A stretch of DNA of 64,000 nucleotides from Malurus cyaneus samueli. Lineage: Eukaryota; Chordata; Aves; Passeriformes; Maluridae. Under the pieces are notes generated by a model. It worked only from the letters and a program-made list of their open reading frames with translations. It did not search any database and was not told where the DNA came from. The DNA is taken from assembly GCA_009741485.1 (NCBI GenBank), contig CM019219.1, positions 6,192,048 through 6,256,047 of the forward strand, written 5' to 3'. The position numbers were made by a program, and so were the translations under genes. Each line of letters begins with the position of its first letter. Position 1 is the stretch's first letter. Positions 48,863 through 61,800 of the stretch are shown piece by piece.

Positions 48863-49202
48863 TGGAGCCAGTACTTTCAAAGGGGAACAATTGCTTGGAT
48901 GCAGCCAAAGCTTGTAACCTAAATGATACCTGCAAGAGGTTCAGATCTGCTTACATAACCCCCTGCACCAGCAGCACGTCTAATGAGATCTGTAACAAGA
49001 GGAAGTGTCATAAGGCCCTCCGGCTCTTTTTTGACAAAGTTCCCCCAAAGCACAGCTACGGGATGCTCTTCTGCTCCTGTCGAGACGTAGCCTGTACAGA
49101 GAGGAGACGGCAGACTATTGTTCCTGTGTGTTCATATGAGGACAGGGAGAAACCAAACTGCCTGAATTTACAAGAGTCCTGCAAGAAGAATTACATCTGC
49201 AG
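48863..49202 (+). CDS. GFRA1: Internal coding exon of GDNF family receptor alpha-1 (domain 2 and start of domain 3)
   Basis: This 340-nt exon encodes part of a GPI-anchored co-receptor that binds GDNF at the cell surface and presents it to the RET kinase (family knowledge). Numbering residues from the split Val codon (G|TG), it reads 114 residues with no stop. Cysteines lie at 11, 18, 24, 35, 44, 49, 71, 73, 78 and 90, the ten-cysteine spacing of GFR-alpha domain 2; Cys100, 107 and 113 open domain 3. The stretches KGNNCLDAAKACNL, KRKCHKALR, SYGMLFCSCRD, CTERRRQTIVPVCSYE and REKPNCLNL match GFRA1 much better than GFRA2 or GFRA3 as I remember them. The RRR at 81-83 lies in the ligand-contact region of the family. 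The exon enters in phase 1 and leaves in phase 2 (AG|N, Arg). Its start matches the boundary after the optional DVFQQ peptide known from mammalian isoforms. No frameshift is seen. GFRA4, which birds also carry, is the main alternative. Confidence 0.9.
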
Positions 49203-49208
49203 GTAAGA
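49200..49208 (+). other. Splice donor of the GFRA1 exon
   Basis: The sequence CAG|GTAAGA is a near-consensus vertebrate 5' splice site, with the GT at 49203-49204. It falls exactly after the codons for Tyr-Ile-Cys and two bases (AG) of the next Arg codon, where GFRA1 continues into the SRLADFF segment of domain 3. The frame meets a stop two codons after the donor, in line with an exon end. Confidence 0.88.
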
Positions 49209-52200
49209 TAGCACCCGGCAGGGGAGTGATTAATGAGGGAGCTGAGAGAACTTTGTGGTGCTGATGGATTTGCCAGGACTAAGGGTCAGAGTGCCCACTA
49301 AGGAAAAGGATGAGTCAGGGAAAAAAAGCAAATGCCTCTGACATCCTTAACGGAGTAACAAAAGCCCTCATTTGCTTACAGCATGTGCCTTCTCCAAAAC
49401 TGTTCCCAGCTACTCCCTCGCATTATGGGGGAGTCTTTAAACACCCAGTTTAATTTTTATAGACTTTTGTTGGAAGTGTTTTTTTCTCTATGAAATGATG
49501 TTTGAGTCTGATTTTTATGTCCCATTTGTGACCAGGTAAAAACAGAATTTTTCATTATAATGGGATTTTATTTTCATGGTACGTGTGATCACTAATAATT
49601 GGGAATACAAACTTCATGTTGGACTTTTTAATATTCACAATGCACAGACTACTTGTGTGTTTTTAATTCATTGGGGGAAAAAAGGAGTGCACATTTACAG
49701 ACAGAATCCCACTGTCTTTCTTCATAGACCTGTTTTAGCCTTGGAATTGTTTGATGTGGCCTCCCCTGAGAAGGGCACTGGGCTGATGCAGCTGTGGGGT
49801 CATTGATTCACTGATTAAATTCCAAACCTCTTTCCCTGTGTGCTCTGGCATCACTCCATGGGACAAACCGGGTCCTTTCCCCTCGTGGGGTCCCTGCAGG
49901 TTGGCACACTGCACATTCAGTGGCAAACAAGTCCTCCTCTGCCCTCAGGAGACACTGTGCTCCTACTTAGCATCGTGTGTGTTTGTATTAGAGCATTGTT
50001 GTGCTAATGCCATATTTATGAAGTCGTGCCTGAGAATCCTGCTCGTTTCTAATGTGTAAATTTCTCGTAGATTACCCAATTCTGTGAATTAGCAAACAAG
50101 GGAGATAAACACTATTGTAAAATGTCAAGGACACTGAAGATACGATCTAAATCTTAATAAGTACTTACTTATGCCTGCTGAAATATTTACTTTGAAGGTT
50201 GTTTATGAGATTTCCACTGCTGCTCTTCAGCTCTCCGCGGTAGCACTTCAGATGTGGCCGAGTGTTGTTCAGAGGTGAGGAGGTGAGCAGTGCCCTGCCC
50301 TCGGTGGCTTTGGGGCAATCTGGAGACACGTTTCCTGCTGGCCACAGCAGGAGCAGATTTAAATCAGAGCAGTCTGACTTGCATTTGGTACCTTCATTGC
50401 TGATGCTGTTGCAGTTTATGGAAGCTGTAGCCTCGGAACAATCAATTTTCGATTTCCATGTTGTTCCATTATGTATCCAAATATATATTTTTGCCCATAT
50501 GTATGGTCTTCCCTATACACAGGTCGTGTAAATTAGTAGTTGCAGTATCTTTGCTTTGTTTTCTGCCAGACTATCAGTATGTTACGGCCCCAGTGAAACT
50601 GGAAAGAGGATTTTATAGAGAGACTTCTCCCTGTTATTCGGGTTGTAGTGTTTTGGAATTAACTCATTAAATTAATGCCATTATTTCTCTCATGACTGTG
50701 TTTTTCTTTGGTCAGCTTTGATTTAATGTTGTCTCAGCAGTTAAGTTTTTAATGGCGTTTTGTTTAATTTAACTTCACGAGTCTGGTGTTGGTGCTCACT
50801 CCATTGCAGGGGAAATGTTGGTAAAATCTCTGCCTGAATTGCAGCCAGCACTGTGATGAAAATGGATTTAGTTGTAAATAAACAGTGGCTTCTTTTGCTT
50901 TAGAATGTCAAAATTAAAAAGTTTCGGCTCTTCCAAGGTTTGGTGAAACCTGGCTGTGAGGATGAGGGGCAACACTGGTGCAAGGGGCAAACTCTGGGTG
51001 TGCAGCACCGAGGTCCTGTGGAGGTAAAGACACCTTGATGTGTTGCTGAGAATCACCTCACGTTGGTGTTACAACCTCCTGGACTCTCTAAACTGCTGGA
51101 ATTTTGATACCTTCCCTCACCACTGTCAGGGAGAGGAGGCATTGGCACCAAAGCTATTCCAGCCTATAAGACAGAGAAAGACATTTTGTCTCTTTTACTC
51201 GTTGTGCACTTAAAGGAAATTGGTGAGATTTATTCCCCTGGTCCTGCAGGAAAACAGGGACTTGGGCAGGGGAAGAAAAATATGGGAGATCTCCTCCTTG
51301 ATATTGAAATTATTGGCACTGATAAATATCAGTCCTCATAGTAATTCCAGTTATGTTTAGAATAATTAAAAGCAGTAGTCAGTAGGTGTGTAGTTCTAAC
51401 TCTGATGACTTCCATTTCATTTTGAAATCAGAAAGAGTTTCTAAATGACAGAATAATTTGAAAATATGTTCTGCCTACTGCGAAATGGGGTAATTTAGAA
51501 AGTGTTATTTGCATGCCTATTACACCTATTAAAGCCTTTTCATAATGCTAGTTTAGACAAGGGGTACAAGTTCTAAAGGTGTTCGGAAAATATGTTCATA
51601 AAATGGTTTATGAATGCTGCTTACTCAGAAATGCAAGATTTGAATCTGCCTGTAATCTGTAAAAAACATCAGCTGGGCCTGTGTAAACAAGTATTTAAAT
51701 ATCCACTTTTGAATGCTCTTTAAGAGCTTTATCCTGGTGTATAAATCACCAAATCTGTTCTTGAAACAGAGTTAAGAGCAGGGAAGCAATCTGGCCAAAC
51801 TGCAGGTACCACTAACAGAGATAGCAGGATGCTTTGCTTTTTTATTATTTTTTTATTCATTAATCTATCTGTTATATAACAAATTCTTGATCGAGGGAAA
51901 AAGAGGCCTGAAATGTCAGGAAATGCAAATAAGTTCTGAGTTATGTAAACAGTCCTAATTTTTGAACTCTCTCAGAATGCTGAATGGTTCACGTTCATTA
52001 TCATTTGTCTGCTGCCTCTACTTGTATCACAGTCCATATCCAGCTTTCAAACAATTGTAGTCTCTCAGATGGATCTGTCAATGCTCAGTGAAGAGAAGAG
52101 CAAAAAAAAAAACCCAAGAAGAAGCCATTAGAGTTCTTTTTTGTTGTGAGGATAAACAAATCTTCTAAGAAAAGTCAATGTACTATCGAAAACTTTCACC

Positions 52201-53689
52201 AGTGATGCCCTGGAATAGCACAAACCTCTGAGGAACTTCTTGATCTGATCGCTTCAGCCAACTGAATTAATCCTCAGAAAGTTGACTGGCATGTTTTAAA
52301 AATACCATCCTGCTGTAAATGCAGGGCAGGGTGCTTCATGTTTGCCACTATCACATTTGACAGTACTGCAAATACTATTTTGCTTAGAGTAATGCAAGTG
52401 TGAGTCATTAGTTTGGTCTTTTTAATAATCTGTGGTTTGAATTTGCATATTTCTTTTTTTTTTTTTTCCTGGATATGCTCAGAAGACACTGACCAGAATG
52501 ATAATGATACAGGCACATTATTTATTGAGGGAATGGTATCAATCCATTCATGTGCTGCAAAGATCAGGAAGGAAGGGCAGCATTTTTTGTTACTAAAAGA
52601 AGCTGGTAAGAGCATGTTTGTTGTCCTTCACAATAATTATACTCAAAATTGCTCGTCAGATCATTTTTGAAGCTCAAATAGCCAGAAAGTAGTTCTTAAC
52701 TAATTTCAGAAGATAATTGTCTTCTTAAATTTTTGCCTTTAGTTGTACTAAAAGTATATGTTGCTGTCTGCAGCTGTTTAACACTGAAAAAAAGACATAA
52801 AATTGCTGCATAATATATTTAAATCACTTCTTGTGGGATATCTAAAGGATAATAATGAAATATCCTATTAGGTTCCAGTACATGGGTCATCTCCTTGAAA
52901 ATACAGTGAAAAATGTTTTCAGCACTGCGTGTTCAGAGAGGCAGATCTTTATAAATGTGCTTTCATTGGTGTGTTCTTACCTCTTGACCGGTTTCTGGTC
53001 ACCTGTCCTACCCAATCTTAATTTTGTTGCAGCCACCCCTTCCATCCTGTATGAAAAATATCTGCTTTTGCAGGTATCAGAACTCTGAAGATATGCAAAC
53101 ATAGTTGTCAGTGCATGGGAGAGTTCATCCACTGGAAAAGTTAGAACAGAAGCTCAGCTGCTTGCTACATTTCCTAAAAACATAGGAACCTTGCCAAGAA
53201 AATAATTTTCCTTCTCAATATTCTGTTGAGCACTTTTAATGATAATTTACATCAGAGGGGAAGTCACTGTGTCTCTGTTCCTTTTCCATGAGGCGTGTGA
53301 GAATCTGCAGGTGCTTTACAGCTGTAACCTGAGGGTAGAAGTGGCCTCTCTGTGTGAGGTTTGTGGGGTGTTCCTGGTGCCACTGCTGACTCCAAACCCT
53401 GCTCCCTCGTGGTTCAGAGGGCTGACGAGTCTGTGGTGAGATGTTATAAATGTGCAGACAATCGTTTTTGTCGTGCTCCAGGATGGGGGGAGCCCAGCAT
53501 CTTGTGTTCGGAGGGAGCTCAGTCGCAGCATTAACGGAGCATCGCACTGGTGGGATGTTCAGGAGGAGATGGAAGAGGGGAAGAAGAAATTTGCCCTTCA
53601 AGTTTTCTGTTCCTTCGACTTCTCTTTCATTTTTCTTACTTTTTTCCCCTAACTTTTCCCCCCTTCCATCTCTTCCCCTCGCTTAGTCT

Positions 53690-54070
53690 CCTTTCATCCA
53701 CTTTCCAGATCTCCCCGCAATTATCGAGCTTTCACCTCCTCTCTGACACGTTTGAATTCTATTACAGCCACTTGCGGTGCCTCCTCACCTGCTTCTCTGC
53801 ATGTTGTGCTTTTCCTCCCTCAATATCCTGCCATGGTCCGGTGATCATCTGTAATTCAGCAAATGAGAGGGGAAACAGAGGTGCTGCCTCCCTTTCTGAG
53901 CCTTGTCGCTGATTTTGGTGACAATTCAGTTGGCCCGATAAAAGCCCGAGTGCTCGCTCTAGCCTGGCTCTAGCTTTGCATGTTAAAAGGGCACTTGGTG
54001 GCTGTTTTCACGAGGGACACTGTGGAATTATGCAGTTCTGGATAACAGAGCTGGGTTTGAGTCCCTCCGG
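53690..54070. promoter_or_regulatory. Candidate conserved regulatory element in the downstream intron
   Basis: A complex, CpG-bearing stretch (CCCCGCAATTATCGAGC, ACACGTTTG, TTGCGGTGCC, GGTCCGGTGATCA, TTGTCGCTG, GGCCCGATAAAAGCCCGAGT) stands out against the AT-rich intron about 4.5 kb after the exon. It includes an octamer-like TTTGCATGTTAA word. There is no coding frame with homology. A conserved enhancer is the leading guess. Confidence 0.3.
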
Positions 54071-55645
54071 GGCGTTTATATCAATTTGGCACTCGGAGCA
54101 CTCCGGCAGCTCCTTGAGATGATCGGTTCGCTGTGGTTTATGCAAAACCAGCACAACAGCACAGTGATGGTGATGCTCTTCAGGGCGTTTGAAAAAGGAC
54201 ACTGTTGATTTCTAGAGAAGTGCAGGGTGTGCCTGCACGGTGTTTTTGGAGGCTGAGTCAGGGAGTGGGTGCAAAACTCTCGTGCCTGACTCACCCTGCA
54301 GTGATGTGGGATGCTTGCACTGTAGTAGGGTTAGCCCGAGTTCTCTGCCCCTGCACTCAGGAGAGCTCCTGTCTCTCTAGAATACCAAGTGGGACAGAAA
54401 AAATTGTAAATCTGCCTTTTGACCCATGCCCAGCTGCCTCATCTCACATTTATAAGCATAGCCTGAGTTTGAAGAGTGAATTTTTATACATATATGAATG
54501 TACAAGCATGTAAATGTATGCATATATGTATATCTTGCTAGAGGTTTATTTATTTAAGTGAAAAAAAAAAACAAACAGTGAGGCATGGTGACAGTTCAGA
54601 AAATTCAAAAAAGGGGGTCGGAGGGGAGGTAAGGAAAAAGCTGGTGTACTCTAAGAAGAAGCTTGATGGTGTAGTGGAATATGTGTGCTGGGAATTACTA
54701 GCCTGGAAAAAAATATTAATGCAGCCTCTGCAAAATAAGCAAAAACCTTTCAAGAAAGGCAAAGTGAAGATAGAAAATACTGCAATATTGTATTATTTTC
54801 TTCCCTTTTAGTGCCTTAAATGATTCATTACTTTGATGTCCTCTGTTAGCAGAGTAAATAGACATAATATTGGTCTCCCCTCCCCCTCATAAACAAAGGT
54901 AATTTTAAATTTCTTCCATCTGAATAAAACTCAGAATGGACCAAGCAGTTCCACCTTGTAAGATATCCTTAAATCCCTTTGGAATAAAAAAAAAATTCAA
55001 ACACCAGCAAAACAAGACAGCTTTGTCCGTGTTGAAGTGTGGATGGATCTCATTCTGCAGTGCCAAGATCTGCTTGGCTGGCCCTCATTTATGCTCTCTC
55101 TGTTCTGCTTAAGAGGGGCTTGAAGATTAAAAGCTTGCTGGGTGATTGACATTTCCCTGAAAGCAGGAGAGACACAAGGATACAGTAAATAGAAAAATGG
55201 CTCAGCTTCATTCCTGCACCCAACTTTGGCTTTGTGCCGTAGCAGTGAGGAGATGTCATGCTCCAAGGAGCAGTAACTGGCCAGTATCTTCACCCTGAGG
55301 TCTCTTGTCAGCAAAGCTCCAAACTCTCCAGGCACCATCCCTTCAGTCAGGTGGACTCTCTGCTGATCAGGCTAAAAATAAGCTGTGGCACTGAAAATTC
55401 CTAATGTATGTCTACAGGGTTAAAGAAGTGAAAGGGGTAATGAAGTGTGCATGAGTGAGCATACAACAACCATAAAATAAGCTTGGATGTCAGTGATTCG
55501 GGTTTCATAGGCTGTGTTTAGATATCCTGATTCCATGGCAGTCTCTGTCCAGTCAGAATGACTCAGTGGGCTTGGAGTACTTGTGACCACTAAATTTCAG
55601 CTCTAAGAGTCTTGGGGACATTTGTATTATGTAAATGTGGTCCTT

Positions 55646-55860
55646 CATAGAATCACAGGGGTGTTCAGGTTGGAGAAAACCTGAAAGATCATCAGAAAAC
55701 TCATTTTCTGAATATCCAACCTAAACTTTCCCTTCCACGACTTGAGGCCGTTTCCTCCCATCTTGTTACGTGGAATAAGAGACCCCACCTTCCTACAACC
55801 CCCTTTCAGTTGTAGAGAGTGATAAGGTCTCCCTTGAGTGCTCATTTTGTCTGAAAAGCC
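55646..55860 (-). mobile_element. CR1 LINE 3'-end relic, antisense, with internal deletion
   Basis: Read on the minus strand this is a CR1 3' end. On the plus strand it opens with CATAGAATCACAGG and TTCAGGTTGG (the reversed CR1 tail), then AAGATCATCAG. After that the CR1 order jumps directly to AATATCCAACCTAAACTTTC, ACTTGAGGCCGTTTCCTCCC and AGTTGTAGAGAGTGATAAGG, TCTCCC. The segment normally lying between these parts, which contains the phrases seen in the CR1 copy at 43243, is absent. This is an old, deleted copy inserted opposite to GFRA1. Confidence 0.88.
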
Positions 55861-58800
55861 TTAATTTGTTAATTTAAGTGGAAAAGAAAAGCTGCCTGTA
55901 TATTTTAAGAAATAAGAAGTCTGCAGATCAGGAACATCATATGCTAATTAAGCAGTTTCACACATGTTTAGTCAAAAATTTTGAAATCCAGGACAGTTAA
56001 ATTTGGCATTAAACTTTAATAGAAAACCAAATTTGAAGCTACTCATGTCCTTACAGTTAAGCAAGCTCTTAATTGCTTTGCTGGATGGGTTTCCTCTAAG
56101 AGTATTGCTACTGCTGATTTGTTGAACTGTTAGTTGAGAGATTTGTGTAGAGAAGAGTTTAGCATCCACTGGTTTGCATGAGTAGTTTCCACCCCCTGAT
56201 CTATTAGATGTGGTGAAGAGATGATCTGTTGTGTACACGGAGTCAGTTTGGTTAACTTGCTGTTTCTGGGGCAAATAAAGGGTGTTTATATCACACAATA
56301 GCATTTTCTTTAATAAATCGATTTTTTTTTCATTTGCATCAAGCCATGTCTGTGCTACAGGCAAGAAGCTGCTCTGTGTTTAAAGTGAATAACAGATCTA
56401 TTCTATCAAGTCCATTCCCAGTGTACTTCCTCTGACATCAGTGACTTCAGTGGATTTATTCCAGAGGTGAATTTGGCCATTCCTGTTCTGTGTAGGTAAA
56501 TCTTCAGGCAGTGCTAATTAGGAGAATGTCAGCTGATTTCACCATTTCATTATGCTGGACTTTGTAAAGGTTATTTATATCATTCTACATCAGGGCTCAG
56601 TGAGAGAATATTTCTGGTGGCAGTTCATCTGTTAAAATAGCTGCAAGAAAATGTAAGCACTGGAGCTAAAAATAAAACTTTGTTTCTCGATAGAGCAAGT
56701 GGCAGCCACATGCATATTTTCAAATTTTAGCATTCTAATGTTTGGTGAATAGAAATTGCATTGCTTTCATTATGTTAATAAACATTACCATGTTGCTGCT
56801 GGAATAGCTGCTGTTAAGTGGAAGCCAGATGTAAATGTCCCAGTGTCTGCAAAGACTTCTCAGCAGAGGTGGTGCTTGTTTCCTCTGCTTTAATGATCTG
56901 CTGGCTTTAAAACAAGTGACACAGAAAGGGTTTTCTGCTGTGTGTTTGCTGCTGGTGATAGATTTTCTGTGTGAGCTGGCTGTGACCCTTGTCTAAGATT
57001 ATTAATAGATGACCTTAAATTCACATGTTTGTGCTTACATTATACTTGTTCAAGCACATCCTATAAACCATTAAAGGAAGCTTTTCTGTTGGACTAAGAT
57101 CTCTGTTAAATTCAAACTGTATTATTTGAATGTTCAGTTCACTTCCTTTTGTTCCAATTCAAGCATAAATCACAGTGGGTGTCCTCTCAGTTACGATGCC
57201 CCCTTTGCCAGTGGAATCTGGTGATGCATCTTGGTAACTGGCCATCATGCAGCATTGCAAAATATTTTTCAGAGTGGACAATTCCTTTCAGAGCAACCTC
57301 TGTAAATGTCTGGGTGTATCAGAGGCTGTCAACTCTCGGCCTCACATTTTTTCTTGGCCTCATGCGTTCACAATTTTTTGACAGTGAAGTAAAAAAAAAT
57401 GCTCTTAAGACAGCCCATCATCCTTAACTGGTACAAGTGGTTTGTTTTCCAGTCTTACTCTACAAATCAGTGCTTTCTGTACTACCATAATGTATCCATA
57501 TTACTTCCAAAAGCAAGTAAAATGTAGTGTGTAAGATCAATGCTCTATCAGTTTGCTGTTGCCAGAACTTTTTAATTTGCTGTTTGGTTGGGCTGTTCTG
57601 TGCATGAAAAACAAAAAAAAAAAAAAGGTTCACAGTAAAGAGACTCTCCTATGCTTTTATCTTCTGTATTTCTGATTTTGTATTTGTTGTCTTACTCCTG
57701 AGCTCTGAGCAGTGTTTAGAGTAGCTCTGGGGTGGATTTCAGCCATGCTGGCTGCCTGCAGACTCTGCTCGATCAGGTGCAGGGACACACTGGACACCCT
57801 TTCTTTCCCAGAGCCACCTCCTGACAAGGGGACAGGGAATTATTTCCTTCAGGAGCGTCACCACACACACCACTGAAACACTTCCTTATGCAAAGAACAT
57901 CCCTGCCTAACCTTAGGGAACCTCCTGTTCCACTACATCTACCAACAGAAACTTTCCTGGTGAAGAGAGAACTTCTGTTGGACTTTTCAGATTATTTTCT
58001 GTCTCCAATCTCCCATCAGCTTCATGCTTGAGCCAGCAATAGTCTATTATAGTTTATTCAAGTGGTTCCAGGGAATATTACTGCCTTGGATGTCTTTCTC
58101 AGGTACTTGGAGCCACATCCTTTCAGTAATGGAGCTGTTAATAAACGCTGAAGCATCCAGTGGCACTCAAGGACTTAGGGTGGCACTGCTTTTCCTTGGC
58201 TTGCTTTTTGACAGTGACAGTGATTTTCTTGGGTGACCAGCCTGTAATTCAAAGCCTGTTCTGTTTGCCCAGCTAATGAAGTGAGAACTCTACCCCTAAT
58301 GCAGTAGTTCTTTCCTGAGCAACATCCTGGCAGGAGACACTGAGGTTTGGGCATCTTTAAAAATGCCAGTCACTTTTCTTAAGAAGCTTCAAATTAAGCA
58401 GCATAAAGGAAATCACATAAAAGGAAAATACATAAATTCGTAGTAGCTGGAAAGCAGCTGGTGGATTTGTTCCTGTTATTGGAGAGCTTTGGTACAGACA
58501 GGTAGACTAAATAGAAATCTTACCAGCATCCCCTGATAAAATCACAGGCTGACAATTCAGCCTGTCATTTTGTAGAGGACTCTGAGAGAAGTGTTTTCTT
58601 TGCAGCTGAGAAGACAGAAACACATTATGAATGCTTAAGGTCGATGCAAGGAAACAGAGCCCTGCAAAACATATTTAATATAGGTTTGATTTCCTGTGGA
58701 ATGTTTTCCAGATGTTCTCTCCAAACAGGCTTCTAAAAAATGATGTGAGGTAATTTTTTTTTTTTTTTTTTTTTTTGCAAACAGCAAACAGAAAGAGAAA

Positions 58801-61800
58801 ATTCTGTTTTGTGTCACGCATCTGAGACAATTGCTGTTCTAATTCTTTATTGCATTACTTTGTTCTCAGGATTTTCACTGTATTTTTCAAAATTGGTTTT
58901 ATTACACAAAAGGTCAGTAGTATATAAATATTTATATAACCTAATTTCAAATAAATCATACTTGTTTAGAATCACATTTGAGCTTAGTAGTTTCCCTTAA
59001 ACCCAAAGGAGACCTAATATATTAAATTAAAATGACTCTCATGCATGATCTTGAGTCGCTTAAAGGATTTAATTAACATTGATAAACTATGACATTAGTG
59101 TTTTGTTAAGTTCTTTTGGTTTTCTGTGGCAGATACTGTGTCAAAAGATATAACTGGTCTCCAGCAGATGACATGAGCAAAGGGAAAGAATAATAGTAAC
59201 AGAAAATGCTATAGAACTTACTTTATTTTGCTTTTCACAAAGAAGAATTAAGAATTTTCACATTAAAAGAACATGGGTGTAGGGTATTAATTTGCTGATA
59301 GAAGAATAGAAAAAATACAGTTTTTGTACATTTAATTTTAAGATACAGCTATGCATAAGTGGAAATGCTTTTCATTTTGCATGGATGAATTTCGAAGAGT
59401 TAGATCTCCACTTTCTGAGTCTCTGCTCTCCAGGAGGCCCCTGGTGTTAACCTGAACAGTAAAATAAGTGGTGGCAGGAGTGGTTGGGGACATGGTAGGG
59501 ACAGAGAGCTGGCCAGGCTGGGTGGAGTGTGGGTGTTCCTCTGGAGGAATCATCTTGGTGGTTTTTGTGCCTGGGCTGATTCCCTGAGCAATCATTCCTG
59601 CTGCTGGGAGGCATCTCCATGAATTTTGTGTGGTCCCTGGTGTTTGTTCCTCTGGTTATCCCACAGCCCAAACAGGCTCTCTCTGTATAATTGTCCATAT
59701 TGTGCTTCCAGACTAACAACACAGTTTTTGGAGATAAACTGAATCCAGAATCAAATATTTGCTTAGGTGTAGGCTGCCAGTCATTGAAAATAACTAAACA
59801 GCAGCAAAACCAGATAAAAACCAGCTTATTTCGGTAAGTATCTGATATTTGGGGTCTAAAATGCTGTCATGGTTTCTGACAGTGCTGGAAAATATTTTGA
59901 CCAGCTCATGTGAGAGAAATTACCTTCAATATTCAGGTCTTGGGAGGCCAATAGTTTGCCAACAGAAATTTACTTTGTACCATTCCCAATGCCCAAAAGG
60001 CACAAATTCTAAGCTGGGTGTGAGGGTGCAGTGTGGGATGGGGGCTTCGTGGGAACTCCAGGGCAGACTTATGGGGCCTCTGCCTCATTTTCTCACTGTT
60101 TATGAAAGGAAGAGAGAATTAAGTGCTCCTCCACCCGTGAAGCCATCAGTTTGGCCACTCTTGCATCCCAACAGCACCAGCCCATCTCCACAGGAGCAAT
60201 TTGCAGCCAGAGTAGGACACTGCAGTTGACCCCCACGAAAGGAGAACAAGTATTTTGACTTGTTGTTTTTTCTGTAATGGTGCCATTTATCACCGTGACA
60301 CACATTCATTGACTCAGTCTGGCTTTTCTCAGTGTCGGATTTATACTTCTTTTCTGTTTTGAATATTGATGCTGCACTTCCCTTACGTGACTGCACTGCC
60401 AAATGGTGTCTAGACGCTGGAGCAGCTCTGACTAATTAGTGTAGCCACCTCAGTCTCTCAGCACTGGCATTTACGTGCTCTTGATGTTCCTGCTATAAAT
60501 AGGTGCCCAAACACCAGCAGCAGTGGAAGGAGAGGTGGCAGACAGCTTGTCCAGACCTCACCTGACATCCCTGAGGTGTGGCATGGGACAGGGCTGTCAC
60601 TCCCTGCATTCCTGGCAGGATCAGTGCTGGTGACTACTCCTGGACATCACAGCCAGCAGCAGAGCTGGGCTCAGATCCCTGCTTGGTCTAAATATTTCCA
60701 GTGCCAAGGCAAGACTGAGAGAGGTTTCTCTCCTCCAGGGCTCAACCCTTGTGTACCAGCAATAGTTAGAGGGAGAAAAAGAAGTGAGAAATCAACACCT
60801 GCCATCCCAGTGATGTGGGTGCTTCCTGGGGAGCACTCTGGTTTCGGATTTGTTTTCTGATAGATCATGATTTACACCAAATCTAAACTAAAAACACAGT
60901 TTTAAAGAGTTCTCTGCAACTTCACAATTTATATCATACTTTCAAATGTTGCACCAGTGGCAAAGCTGAATTGACCAGCCTTAAAGAGGGAGAACTGATA
61001 AATATCAAAGATAACTTCAGGACATCAAAGAACTTTTACAAAACCTTGAGAACAAAAAGTAGTGAAAATCTAATCAATGTTGCCTATGCAACGGGCTGTG
61101 CTAATATAAAATTAAATTGCCTCAAAAATTGTATGCAGATTAAATACAATACTGCTATTAACAAAGTCTATTTGTAAGCAAAATGTGAAAGTTTTGATTT
61201 ATCCAGCTGAGTATTTGAAGAGCCACTATCATAAGGAGAACAAATTAACTTTGCTTCCTTTGTATTTTTAACTGTTACAAATTATTTTACTGGTGCTAAT
61301 ACAAAACATTAGAGAATAGCAGGTTTGGGATTTTTTTTCTCTTCTTTTCAGAAAGGCTGTTTGTTGTTTGAGCAGATTTCCTATTAATTTACCAATGGGA
61401 TTATTATTACTTTTCCAGCCAGTGGTATACAAATTATTTAAAGTAAGCTTTCCAGAAGATCTGCAAGTTTTCCAGGGCTAGGATAGGACTAATTTACTTT
61501 TTGCAGTTTCTGCCCAACAAAGAGATGTTTTTCTTTTGTTTTCTTTTATTTTGTTGTTTCATCTTCCTGGGAGGAAGATTTCTGGGTAGTACCCCTTATT
61601 TATACAAGAAAAAAGGGAAGAAATTGTAAATACTGCTGTGCATGATGAGGATTTTGTGATAGAAAAATTAATATTTCCTTTCAGATGTGGTCCTGCTACA
61701 TGGTATGAACAGTATAAAACTGCCAGTCTGTCTCTGCCCAGCAGTGAGATTCATCTGTGTACTTTGCACATATAAAATTGTGCACACTTGAAGGAATGTG

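Noticed and set aside
53550..53912. Plus-strand 120-codon ORF
   Set aside because: Ser/Leu/Phe/Pro-rich translation of a pyrimidine-rich tract. The complex sequence there is better explained as possible regulatory DNA.
58754..58776. T run as the A tail of a minus-strand processed pseudogene
   Set aside because: Sequence on the side where the gene body should lie shows no recognisable coding homology or target-site duplication.
59338..59722. Minus-strand ORFs with Cys and His residues, considered as a zinc-finger fragment
   Set aside because: The Cys/His spacing fits no finger pattern and no repeat of the motif occurs.
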